Source of the DNA: Nitrospira sp. | GTDB taxonomy: Bacteria; Nitrospirota; Nitrospiria; Nitrospirales; Nitrospiraceae | Assembly (NCBI GenBank): GCA_024760545.1 | Contig: CP060501.1 | Span: forward strand, 124,001 to 188,000 | Direction of reading: 5' to 3' | DNA: 64,000 bases | Notes under the pieces: model-generated | What the model was told of the DNA's origin: nothing | Databases searched by the model: none | The model's input: the letters and a program-made list of their open reading frames with translations, nothing else | Position numbers and translations under genes: made by a program | Shown here: in pieces, positions 18,243-26,327 of the stretch | How the letters are laid out: each line of letters opens with the position of its first letter | Position numbering within the stretch: position 1 is the stretch's first letter

Positions 18243-19490
18243 ATGACCGTCGTCATGTCCACCGATGTCGTCAAAGATTCAACTCAGTATCCCCTCCTGC
18301 GGAATCTGCAATTTTCGCCCATTAAGCAGGGCGAAGATCAATTGATGGTGCTCTGGGACCCCAGTGGCCTGAGCAAGGAAAAACTGGTCCTGCCGCTCAA
18401 TTTCTTTTTCATCGTGCAGCATTTCGACGGAGAGCATTCTCTCCAAGACATCGGTGCGCTGTACCTGAAACGGTTTGGTGAATTCCTGCTGCCGAGCAAA
18501 GTGGAACAGTTGGTGGCGGATCTGGCGCAAAAGCTTTTCCTGGAAGGTCCGCAAACTGAATCAGCACGGGAACAGGCCAGGATCGAGTATCGGCAGCAGC
18601 CGGCCAGGCCTGCCGTGTTTGCCGGACGGAGTTACGAAGCCGACGGCGTGAAGCTCAGAAAGCAGATCGACGGATTTTTTACGTCTGGTGAGGGGCCGGA
18701 TTTTAAGCCCTCCGAGAATCAGGGCAAGCCGATCAAAGGGCTCGTGGTGCCCACATACGATCTCAAGCAAGCAGGGCCGGTCTATGCGTGGGGATACAAA
18801 GAGTTACAGGAAGCCCAACGGCCGGATGTCTATGTGCTGTTCGGTACCGCTCATGCCGGATTGGAGAATCTGTTCGCAGTGACCGACAAAGATTTTGAGA
18901 CCCCGTTGGGAACGGTCCAGGTTGATCGGACGGTCGTAGACCGATTAAACGAATTGGTGCCGGAATACTTCGAAGAAGACATCGCCCATCAATCCGAACA
19001 TGCTATTGAATTCCAACTGCCGTTTCTCCAAACCATCGTCGGGAAGCCGTTCACGATTGTTCCGATCTTGTCCTCATTTTCCGCATCGAGTCTCCATGAT
19101 CCTACAGTCCGGAGTTCGGTGGACCGGTTTCTGAACGCTCTGCAAGATGCGATCGCTGTCTCCGGAAAGACATCATGTGTCATTGCCGCAGGGGAGCTGG
19201 CTCATCTCGGCCTGCGCTATGGTGATGCCGCTCCACCGACCGATTTTTCCTTTCATCGCGCCATGCAGCGCGACTTGGAAATGTTGAAACATGTCGAAGA
19301 ACTCCGCCCGGACGCTTTCGCCGGTTATATCCAGAAGGAAAGCGATCAACGTCGCATTTCCGGCTTCTCGCCCATCTATAGCCTGTTGCGATTGATTCAC
19401 GCGGAAAAGGGTCAAGTCCTCCGCTACGATCGCGGCATCACGGATCAATATAACTCCACCGTCACCTACGCCAGCCTGGCGTTTTTCTGA
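18243..19490 (+). CDS. Memo-family protein (AmmeMemoRadiSam system protein B-like)
   Basis: About 415 residues. An N-terminal ~110-residue helical region (LPLNFFFIVQHFDGEHSLQD) resembles a PqqD-like winged helix. A Memo domain follows (GRSYEADGVKLRKQIDGFF, GTAHAGLENLFAVTDKDFET, HQSEHAIEFQLPFLQ, GELAHLGLRYGD). In bacterial relatives the first metal-binding stretch usually reads APH-D; here it is VPTYD, so one histidine is missing while later histidines remain. The start is uncertain: ATG 18243 or 18255; a GTG at 18168 would run back into the previous gene. Partial copies of its 3' end occur downstream at 20711-20846 and 21556-21636. Confidence 0.82.
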   Translation: MTVVMSTDVVKDSTQYPLLRNLQFSPIKQGEDQLMVLWDPSGLSKEKLVLPLNFFFIVQHFDGEHSLQDIGALYLKRFGEFLLPSKVEQLVADLAQKLFLEGPQTESAREQARIEYRQQPARPAVFAGRSYEADGVKLRKQIDGFFTSGEGPDFKPSENQGKPIKGLVVPTYDLKQAGPVYAWGYKELQEAQRPDVYVLFGTAHAGLENLFAVTDKDFETPLGTVQVDRTVVDRLNELVPEYFEEDIAHQSEHAIEFQLPFLQTIVGKPFTIVPILSSFSASSLHDPTVRSSVDRFLNALQDAIAVSGKTSCVIAAGELAHLGLRYGDAAPPTDFSFHRAMQRDLEMLKHVEELRPDAFAGYIQKESDQRRISGFSPIYSLLRLIHAEKGQVLRYDRGITDQYNSTVTYASLAFF

Positions 19491-19505
19491 CTCCCACCTT
19501 TGTCT

Positions 19506-19760
19506 TGTATCCGAAAAGTTTGGCATAGGATCGGTTAGATACACCTCTAGCTCATTCTAGATGCACCAGTGATTCCTATGACGTCCCTTGTGTATCGTTT
19601 TGACACAGAAGGATTGAGGGGCCTGACAGATTGTCGGTTGCGCGAAATGAGCAAATTTCAATGACACAAAGCAGTTGTGATCTTTTCAGAGAGAGTTCTG
19701 ATTGTTGAGGAAGCATCCGAATAACAGCTCACCCGCTTCCTTAGTGGAATGATTTTTGTA
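19506..19760 (+). promoter_or_regulatory. Regulatory module A: TGTATC/GATACA dyad array plus sigma54-type promoter
   Basis: Half-sites TGTATC (19506-19511) and GATACA (19538-19543) precede a dyad TGTATC-N5-GACACA (19591-19607). About 140 bases further on is TGGAATGATTTTTGTA (19745-19760), which fits the sigma54 -24/-12 layout (GG and TTG in register, three mismatches to consensus). It precedes the papain-like protease gene. The same arrangement recurs at 21751-21993. Sigma54 dependence is inferred from the match and the enhancer-like spacing. Confidence 0.55.
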
Positions 19761-19922
19761 TCGCTTCGCACGTTGGAAGTGGTCTTGACACCCGACCGAG
19801 TGAGCATTGCCCAGGGTAATAGCTAAGCGTAAGCTAGCGTCTTCAGAAAGTGGGCGATCGACTCAAGCAACTGACAAGCAGGACGGTATGCTTTAACGAA
19901 CACTCCAACAGAGGGGGATACG

Positions 19923-20693
19923 ATGCCGACATCCAAAATGAACGTGTGGTACGGGTGGGTACCTGACCGGCCTGATCAGAGGGACAAGCTCTACGCCGCC
20001 ATTGCCGGACCGCCGAGGACATTGCCCTCAAAGGTCGATCTTCGTGACGGCTGTTCGCCCGTGGAAAACCAGGGTCAACTCGGTAGTTGCACGGCGAATG
20101 CACTGGTAGGCAACCTGGAGTTTCTTGAGAAGAGAGCCGGACATAACCCCACGAACCTGAGTCGTCTGTTCATCTATTACAATGAGCGGGCAATGGAAGG
20201 CACCATCCGTGAAGATGCCGGGGCGATGATCCGCGATGGGGTCAAATCGCTCGTCAAGTTGGGTGTCTGTACCGAGAAACTCTGGCCGTACAAAATTGAG
20301 AGATTCACCAAGAAACCGTCACAGGCCTGTTATAAACAGGCTCGGAATCGTCAGGTGACCTCCTATCATCGGGTCATCGGCTTGCAACAAATGAAACAGT
20401 GTCTCGCGGAAGGATATCCGTTCGTGTTTGGGTTTTCGGTCTATGAAGCATTTGAGTCTCCTCAAGTCGCCAAGACAGGCCAATTGGATCTACCTAAACC
20501 GAGTGAAAAGCAGATCGGCGGTCATGCCGTGTTGGCTGTGGGGTATGACGAGCAAGCCCAACGGATACTCGTCCGTAATTCCTGGGGAGCGGACTGGGGC
20601 ATCCAAGGATATTTTACAATGCCCTATGACTATATCTCGAATGACAACCTTGCGGACGACTTCTGGACGCTCCGGATGATCGAGGACGTGTAA
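19923..20693 (+). CDS. Papain-like (C1 family) cysteine protease without signal or propeptide
   Basis: A 256-residue protein with all papain-type active-site elements: oxyanion Gln52 and nucleophile Cys56 in VENQGQLGSCTANAL, catalytic His201 in GGHAVLAVGY, and Asn219 in RNSWGADWG. There is no signal peptide and no long propeptide, so it should be made active in the cytoplasm unless moved by a machine. RBS AGAGGGGG lies 6 bases before the ATG. The gene is controlled by regulatory module A, a sister copy of which precedes the LuxR-type regulator of the injection-system locus. This suggests co-regulation and perhaps use as cargo. Confidence 0.88.
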   Translation: MPTSKMNVWYGWVPDRPDQRDKLYAAIAGPPRTLPSKVDLRDGCSPVENQGQLGSCTANALVGNLEFLEKRAGHNPTNLSRLFIYYNERAMEGTIREDAGAMIRDGVKSLVKLGVCTEKLWPYKIERFTKKPSQACYKQARNRQVTSYHRVIGLQQMKQCLAEGYPFVFGFSVYEAFESPQVAKTGQLDLPKPSEKQIGGHAVLAVGYDEQAQRILVRNSWGADWGIQGYFTMPYDYISNDNLADDFWTLRMIEDV

Positions 20694-20710
20694 CGCAAAC
20701 TCATCTCAGA

Positions 20711-20846
20711 GTATTTCCGGCTTCTCGCCGATCTGTAGCCTGTTGCGATTGATTCAGGAGGACAAGGGTCACGTCCTCCGCTGCGACCGGGGCATCACGG
20801 ATCACTATCACTCCATCGTCACTTCGCCAGCCTGGCATTCTTCTAA
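20711..20846 (+). pseudogene. Degenerate copy of the Memo gene 3' end
   Basis: About 136 bases align with the last part of the Memo gene (from about 19354 to its stop). In translation LRLIQEDKGHVLRCDRGITD corresponds to LRLIHAEKGQVLRYDRGITD of the intact gene, then the frame breaks near the end. No start, no upstream domain. It lies directly after the papain-like protease gene. Confidence 0.75.
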
Positions 20847-21555
20847 TCAGCAGTTCCATTCTCGCAACGGTTTTCTAGTAGATCAGGCGGATCGTCGCTC
20901 TGCCGGCATAGTTGGTCGTTCACTGCAGGGTTTGAACTACAGATTGGATAGACCATGTGAATCAGATTGGATTCAAGCTGAATCCATTCTTATTCAGCCA
21001 ATTCGATAGAGAGGCGCAGACCGTTAGACTTGCATCACACGAAACACGCGAAATGGCCTGATTATTCATTATGTTGTACCGCTTGATAAATCGAGATGCG
21101 GGATGTCAGCGAAGCACGGAATTTGCTGGGTGTCGTACAACATGTCCCGGGTAGGAACTAGACTGGATCGCCCAATCCAGCACCCCCATCTCCTTGTGAG
21201 GTTCCGGCCCCGGGCGGGCGAGTCCGGCGGTGATGATGAGAAATCCACCGCCGGGTGTCGTCATCAGTCGTCATCATAGGTAGCCACGGAACTACATGGT
21301 TGAACGAGAACAGAACGTAGACGCGTCCTATGGTGTATACGCTCAGCCTCTCAAAGAATGGATTGTTTCTATGCCCATCGCATTGCACGTGAGCTTGGCC
21401 CACCAGTATTGGGGCTATACCTATACGGTGGGATGGGCGGCCATGAGCGTTGATCTCGGCTCCGTCCCTTGGCGCGCCCGTGTCACATCCGTCAGGGGCT
21501 AAATTCCTCCCGTCACTGGGACTCCTCCTGGTGACGGGAGGTCTCAACAACGCTG
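20847..21555. other. Long non-coding stretch with a perfect stem-loop
   Basis: No convincing gene is seen; the longest + strand frame (21296-21502) lacks protein-like features. The stretch holds one perfect inverted repeat of 11 bases (21506-21516 with 21531-21541) around a 14-base loop, not followed by a T-run, so an RNA structure or protein site is as likely as a terminator. The origin of the rest is not recognised. Confidence 0.4.
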
Positions 21556-21636
21556 CACAGCCAAGTTCTCCACTACGATCGGAACAGTGCGGATCAGTTT
21601 AATTCCACTGTCATCTATACAAGCCTCGCGTTCTTC
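21556..21636 (+). pseudogene. Second relic of a Memo gene 3' end
   Basis: A frame here reads QVLHYDRNSADQFNSTVIYT followed by SLAFF, matching QVLRYDRGITDQYNSTVTYA-SLAFF at the very end of the Memo protein. The relic is followed by regulatory module B just as the intact gene is followed by module A, so gene end and control region were copied together. Confidence 0.75.
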
Positions 21637-21750
21637 CAGCGTTCAACGCACCATACGATTACGATTGCAGCCTGTTCGTTCGACGATGAAAGTCGTGAGC
21701 GCGGACGGACAACTGTGAAATTGTGACTGAGCGTAGAGCGCGGTTCCGCC

Positions 21751-21993
21751 CGTATCAAGACAATTTGGATACACTCACTGGATCGTCTAGATACACCACT
21801 CACTCCCAACTGATGGGTGTATCGTTTTAATACAGTACAAGCGCATTTATCGAACTTGTCCTCTTGCAGGCGAAAAAAGAAGACATTTCAGTGAAACAGT
21901 GCATCGAGGCGTGCCCCCAAAATATTTCTTCTCTGCGAGAACCTTCTGATTCATGAATCTCCCATGTTTCCCCGCAGTGGAATGCTTTTTGTA
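21751..21993 (+). promoter_or_regulatory. Regulatory module B: dyad array plus sigma54-type promoter before the LuxR-type gene
   Basis: CGTATC (21751-21756), GATACA (21768-21773 and 21790-21795) and a dyad TGTATC-N5-AATACA (21818-21834), whose outer TGTAT/ATACA arms are perfect. At 21978-21993 is TGGAATGCTTTTTGTA, differing at one base from the box in module A. Dyad-to-promoter distance is about 150 bases in both modules, typical for enhancer-binding activators. Confidence 0.55.
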
Positions 21994-22082
21994 TGACTCC
22001 GCATGAGTAAAAGTTATTTTAGATTTAACTGAATGAGAATTGACGAAGGTACCATCTAGGCGTAGTTTAGGACACTCTAGAA

Positions 22083-22790
22083 ATGAGGGAAGGCGTTCGG
22101 TACCACCTCATGACTGCGACCAGCATTCACAACATCGGCATTGCGATCCTCCACCGTAATCAGCTGTTTCGAGAAAGCCTGAGTTGCTGTTTGGCACAGA
22201 TCGATTCATTTTCAGTGGAGCATGATGCCTCGAATTCAGAAGAGATCGAAGAAGCCCTTCGCGCGCATAACGTTGATGTGCTCCTACTTGAGTTTGGAAT
22301 ATTGGCTCGAGGAGAAGAAAGAACTACCACGAGGATTCGTAATCTGTCATCGCGAGTGAAGACCTTGGTGATTGACGTGCCCGAAAATGAAAATGATGTG
22401 CTGTACTGCATTGAGACCGGCGGGGCTTCCGGCTATCTGCTGCACAATGCTTCCATCAAGGATCTCATGAACAACATCAAGGCGGTGATGAGTGGGGAGA
22501 CCCTGTGCTCTCCACGTGTTGCGAGTCTGGCGTTCGACCGTGTATCCGCACTCACACGTCAGATTGAAAGTGGCCACGTCGTCGATGGAGCGCGTCTCAC
22601 TCGGCGTGAAACGCAAATTGTCGGATTGATTGACGAGGGGTTAAGTAACAAAGAAATTGCCGTTTGCCTGCACATTGGAGTTTCTACCGTTAAAAACCAT
22701 GTCCATAATATCCTCGATAAATTGCAGTTGCACAATCGCCATTCAGCGGTGAAGCACATCAAAGAACAGGCAATGTACACCGGACGCTAG
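22083..22790 (+). CDS. LuxR-type regulator with degenerate receiver domain
   Basis: A 235-residue protein with an N-terminal receiver-like domain (about residues 16-140) and a C-terminal LuxR/FixJ-type helix-turn-helix (residues 170-228; LTRRETQIVGLIDEGLSNKE). The phospho-acceptor Asp expected after the VDVLLL strand is Glu70, and the conserved Lys of the GYLLK motif is His (GYLLHNAS). It should therefore not be phosphorylated normally and may be locked in an active-like state or respond to a ligand. It could start at ATG 22083 or 22110. Upstream is regulatory module B; downstream lies the injection-system locus, its probable target. Confidence 0.85.
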   Translation: MREGVRYHLMTATSIHNIGIAILHRNQLFRESLSCCLAQIDSFSVEHDASNSEEIEEALRAHNVDVLLLEFGILARGEERTTTRIRNLSSRVKTLVIDVPENENDVLYCIETGGASGYLLHNASIKDLMNNIKAVMSGETLCSPRVASLAFDRVSALTRQIESGHVVDGARLTRRETQIVGLIDEGLSNKEIAVCLHIGVSTVKNHVHNILDKLQLHNRHSAVKHIKEQAMYTGR

Positions 22791-22848
22791 CCTGCTCAAG
22801 TCTCTGTCTCACACGAGTTTCATCGATCTCTTCCTGGCTCATCCGAAA

Positions 22849-22920
22849 AGGATCTAGATGAGGATCTAGATCTTACGTCTGCAGCATCTAGACCCAAATC
22901 CATCCCGTAGATCTATGGGA
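22849..22920. repeat. Cluster of ATCTAGAT repeats and a palindrome between two regulator genes
   Basis: A 12-base unit AGGATCTAGATG/C is repeated in tandem (22849-22872), followed by CATCTAGAC, then an 18-base near-perfect palindrome at 22903-22920 (TCCCGTAGATCTATGGGA, one mismatched pair). TCTAGAT also occurs in modules A and B. These are candidate operator sites for the pseudo-receiver gene that starts 50 bases downstream. Confidence 0.45.
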
Positions 22921-22970
22921 TCTCACACAATTACGGCTAGAGTACGTCAACAGTATTGTGAGGCCGTCTA

Positions 22971-23342
22971 TTGGACAAAATCAGAGTACTTTTCGGAAAT
23001 TATCCGATCATGATTCCTGATGTCGTTCGACATCTTGTTGAAGAACAGGATGACATGGAAGTGGTCGGAGATTGCCGAGGGGCGATGAAAATTCTTCAGG
23101 AAACCGGTCGAGCCAAGGCTGATGTCGTCCTTCTTGCGCAGGAACACATGGATGAACCGGCGTTGTGCGGGCAATTACTGGCAGTCTATCCGGACCTGAC
23201 CATTGTGAGTGTGACACCGGATACAACGCATGTATTTACGCAGCAACTCCGCTCGTATCGGCAAAGCGTGGTCACTGAGGAGCACGTAGACATCGTGCAG
23301 ACGGTGAGAATGGCGGCCAGACAGTCGGGTGGCGAGAAATGA
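22971..23342 (+). CDS. Stand-alone pseudo-receiver protein
   Basis: A 123-residue protein from a TTG start, folding pattern of a response-regulator receiver only (IRVLFGNYPIMIPDVVRHLV at the N-terminus; DLTIVSVTPD as strand 4). The expected phospho-Asp after ADVVLL is Ala56. No output domain follows. It resembles the receiver part of the LuxR-type protein just upstream, and probably acts by binding a partner. It ends 37 bases before the sheath gene, so it is likely the last regulator before the structural operon. The start codon is the least certain point. Confidence 0.65.
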   Translation: MDKIRVLFGNYPIMIPDVVRHLVEEQDDMEVVGDCRGAMKILQETGRAKADVVLLAQEHMDEPALCGQLLAVYPDLTIVSVTPDTTHVFTQQLRSYRQSVVTEEHVDIVQTVRMAARQSGGEK

Positions 23343-23379
23343 ATGTGACGACGGCGCATGCTAACAAGGAGGATGAACC

Positions 23380-25770
23380 ATGCCAGTGTCAGTGAGTTAC
23401 CCAGGTGTCTATATCCAGGAAGTTCCAAGCGGTGTCAGGACAATCACGGGCGTGTCCACCTCTATCGCGGCGTTTTTTGGCCGAGCGCAAAAAGGGGCCA
23501 TCAACAAGGCTGTCCGTTGTTTGAGCTATTCGGATTTCTTGCGTGAGTTTGGAGGTGGACATCCATCAAGCGAACTAGCCGCAAACGTCAACCAGTTTTT
23601 TGGAAACGGAGGGACGGATTGTTACATCGTCAGACTTGCGCACAATGCTAAAAAAGCCGACATCACACTCAAAAATGTGGCCGGCGTCCCCGCGCTGACC
23701 ATTATGGCAAAAGATGCCGGCATCTGGGGTAACAACGTCCGCTTGGCGATCGACTACAACACCTCGAACCCGGAGGAGACCTTCAATCTCTATCTGACGC
23801 AAGAGGAAGGTGGCGTGGTCGTCAACAGCGAGACCTTTCTCAACCTATCCATGAATCCGGTGGCGCCCCGATATGTCGTGAATTTTGTGACTCAAAGTTC
23901 AAAATTAGTCGATGTTCAGTTGGCGACGGGCTTTGACATAAATTCCTCGGCACAAGCCGGCTATAGTGAGGGCCGCCGCGTCATGGGCGCCACGTTGACC
24001 GCCATTCGAGATGAGTTAAACGCGCTGATTTATACCCCGCCTGCGGCATCGGCCAGTCGAAAGTTTGATATCAGCGTGAATGAAGGGCCGCCTTCATCCG
24101 TCGACATGCGGACTAATAATCCCGCTGCCCTTACTGCGACGACAAAAGCTCCGCTTGAGGCTGAGATACTGGCTCGTATCACGCCGAGTCTTCCGGCCGG
24201 TGTTTCGGTCACCTGCAGCCTGGACGAAATTGATCCCGGTTCGGGGCTGAGAGTCCTTCGCATCACATCCGCAACAGGCAACAATCTCAGCGTCAAGATA
24301 CGACGGGCAAGCAGCAACGATCTGGCGGCAGCACTCATGCTCGGTATCGATCAAGGTGGAGTTGAAGTGACGCGGTTCGCCAATCATCGCCCCGTTCCAA
24401 CCGCGACATATTTTTCAGGAAACGCGAACGTCTTGGCAAAACTGCTTCAGACGGATGTGGCACACGACATCACGAAGATTACATTCGCCGGCGCCCCCGC
24501 GCCCAACGTGGTTGATTTCAACGTTCCACTCCCCAATGTGCTGCAAACTACCGGCGCTGCTGACCGGTGGTTCAAAGATGCCCTCTCGTCGGCGATTACA
24601 AACCATTCCGATGGGGTGCGGGAAAAGCTTCAGATCATGGCGAAAACCATAAATGACAAACCCGACGCTCCGGTGACAGCCGAGGTGTGGGGATATCGAA
24701 TTGCCTTCAAGCCGAAGGTCGGGATGTTGAATACGACCTACACTGTCTCGACTGCAACCGAAAACTTAGCCGGATCATTCACGTCCAACGTCAGGCAGTA
24801 CGCCTTGGGCAACATCGGAACCGGCTCATTTCAAAATGGTGCGGGACAGATCGGACAGGATGATGACGGGACACCATTGACCGTTGCCGACTACACGGGA
24901 AGCGCATTGGATCATACGGGATTCTATGCGCTCGATCGCGTCGATCTATTTAATCTCATGATTATTCCTCAGGACGGAGACATCGACGAAGGCGAATACC
25001 AACAGCTCATCGGACCTGCCACGACCTATTGCGAAAGCCGCCGCGCGTTCTTGCTGATCGATGCACCTGTGAGTTGGACAAACGGGGACAAAATGGTCGC
25101 CGATGCGGCAAAGGTCAATGGGCTCCGCGCCGGCATCGTGAAGCAAAACTCGGCGATTTTCTATCCCAGAGTCAAATACAGCGATGCCGGTATTATCAAG
25201 CCGCTCGGTCCGTCCGGTGGGATAGCCGGCCTGATGGCGAGAACCGATTCGCAGCGGGGCGTGTGGAAGGCGCCGGCTGGAACCGAGGCCGATCTTCGCG
25301 GGGTCCTCGACGTCGAACTGAATATAACGGACGGAGAAAACGGCGTGCTCAATAAGCTGGGAGTCAATTGCATTCGGAAGTTTCCGAACGGAATCGTCAA
25401 TTGGGGCGCACGCACGCTCGATGGCAGCGATGATTTCGGGTCGGAGTGGAAATACATTCCAATCCGCAGATTGGCTCTGTTCCTCGAGGAATCGCTTTTC
25501 CGCGGAACGAAATGGGTTGTGTTCGAGCCGAACGATGAGCCGCTGTGGGCCAAGATCCGCATGAACATCACTGCGTTCATGATGGGTCTTTTCAGGCAAG
25601 GAGCATTTCAGGGCAGTACGCCCGACAAGGCGTTTTTCGTCAAATGCGACGGCGAAACAACGACGGCCAACGATCGCAATCTGGGCATCGTCAATATTCA
25701 GGTCGGTTTTGCACCGCTCAAACCAGCCGAGTTCGTGATCATCAGCATTCAACAGATACCGGATGTGTAA
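23380..25770 (+). CDS. Contractile tail sheath protein (eCIS Afp2-4-like)
   Basis: This is the sheath of a contractile injection system; it polymerises around the inner tube and shortens to drive it into a target. It has 796 residues, well above the usual 350-500, with the extra length in the middle. The N-terminus YPGVYIQEVPSGVRTITGVS is the family hallmark. The conserved C-terminal domain contains LNKLGVNCIRKFPNGIVNWG, SEWKYIPIRRLALFLEESLF and WVVFEPNDEPLWAKIR. A strong RBS (AAGGAGGA) precedes the ATG. It opens the structural operon; only one sheath gene is present, unlike the three in Afp. Confidence 0.93.
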   Translation: MPVSVSYPGVYIQEVPSGVRTITGVSTSIAAFFGRAQKGAINKAVRCLSYSDFLREFGGGHPSSELAANVNQFFGNGGTDCYIVRLAHNAKKADITLKNVAGVPALTIMAKDAGIWGNNVRLAIDYNTSNPEETFNLYLTQEEGGVVVNSETFLNLSMNPVAPRYVVNFVTQSSKLVDVQLATGFDINSSAQAGYSEGRRVMGATLTAIRDELNALIYTPPAASASRKFDISVNEGPPSSVDMRTNNPAALTATTKAPLEAEILARITPSLPAGVSVTCSLDEIDPGSGLRVLRITSATGNNLSVKIRRASSNDLAAALMLGIDQGGVEVTRFANHRPVPTATYFSGNANVLAKLLQTDVAHDITKITFAGAPAPNVVDFNVPLPNVLQTTGAADRWFKDALSSAITNHSDGVREKLQIMAKTINDKPDAPVTAEVWGYRIAFKPKVGMLNTTYTVSTATENLAGSFTSNVRQYALGNIGTGSFQNGAGQIGQDDDGTPLTVADYTGSALDHTGFYALDRVDLFNLMIIPQDGDIDEGEYQQLIGPATTYCESRRAFLLIDAPVSWTNGDKMVADAAKVNGLRAGIVKQNSAIFYPRVKYSDAGIIKPLGPSGGIAGLMARTDSQRGVWKAPAGTEADLRGVLDVELNITDGENGVLNKLGVNCIRKFPNGIVNWGARTLDGSDDFGSEWKYIPIRRLALFLEESLFRGTKWVVFEPNDEPLWAKIRMNITAFMMGLFRQGAFQGSTPDKAFFVKCDGETTTANDRNLGIVNIQVGFAPLKPAEFVIISIQQIPDV

Positions 25771-25789
25771 CCGCTAAAAGGAGCGAGAC

Positions 25790-26311
25790 ATGGCTAAAGG
25801 ATTCGTCAAGAACGCAAAGAGGTTCGATCCGTACAAGAATTTTAAGTTCCGGCTCGTTTGGGACGGCAAACCGGTCATGGGCATCAGTAAGGTCAGCGCG
25901 CTCAAACGCACGACCGAGGTGGTCAAGCATCGTGACGGCGGTGACAACAGTACCGACCATAAATCGCCCGGCCGCACCAGTTACGATGCGGTCAGCGTCG
26001 AGCGCGGTTTGACTCACGATCCGGAATTCGAAGCTTGGGCGAATAAGGTGCATCCGTATTCAGGAGATAGTGCGATGGATCTTGCCGCCTATAAAAAGGA
26101 TCTCACGCTCGAAATGATGAATGAAAAAGGCCACGTGGTATACAGGTATTTCCTGTACGACTGCTGGGTCAGTGAATACACGGCCATTCCCGAGTTGAAC
26201 GCCAACGCCAATGCCGTGGCCATTGAATCGATGAAGATCGAGCTCGAAGGTTGGGATCGAGACAAGGACACGAAAGAACCCAATGAGGCCGACGACGTTC
26301 CACAAGGTTAA
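25790..26311 (+). CDS. Tail tube protein (gp19/Afp1-like)
   Basis: This protein forms the inner tube that is pushed out when the sheath contracts. It has 173 residues with the typical beginning DPYKNFKFRLVWDGKPVMGI, the KRTTEVVKHRDGGDNSTDHK region, and the C-terminal AIESMKIELEGWDRD. It lies 19 bases after the sheath gene with RBS AAAGGAGCG. Afp and PVC carry two or more tube paralogs; here a single copy is seen. Confidence 0.92.
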   Translation: MAKGFVKNAKRFDPYKNFKFRLVWDGKPVMGISKVSALKRTTEVVKHRDGGDNSTDHKSPGRTSYDAVSVERGLTHDPEFEAWANKVHPYSGDSAMDLAAYKKDLTLEMMNEKGHVVYRYFLYDCWVSEYTAIPELNANANAVAIESMKIELEGWDRDKDTKEPNEADDVPQG

Positions 26312-26327
26312 CTGCTAAGACGAGAAC

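Noticed and set aside
21296..21502. 68-codon frame in the long gap before the LuxR-type gene
   Set aside because: No RBS, no homology recognised, and surrounding DNA is made of gene relics and regulatory repeats.
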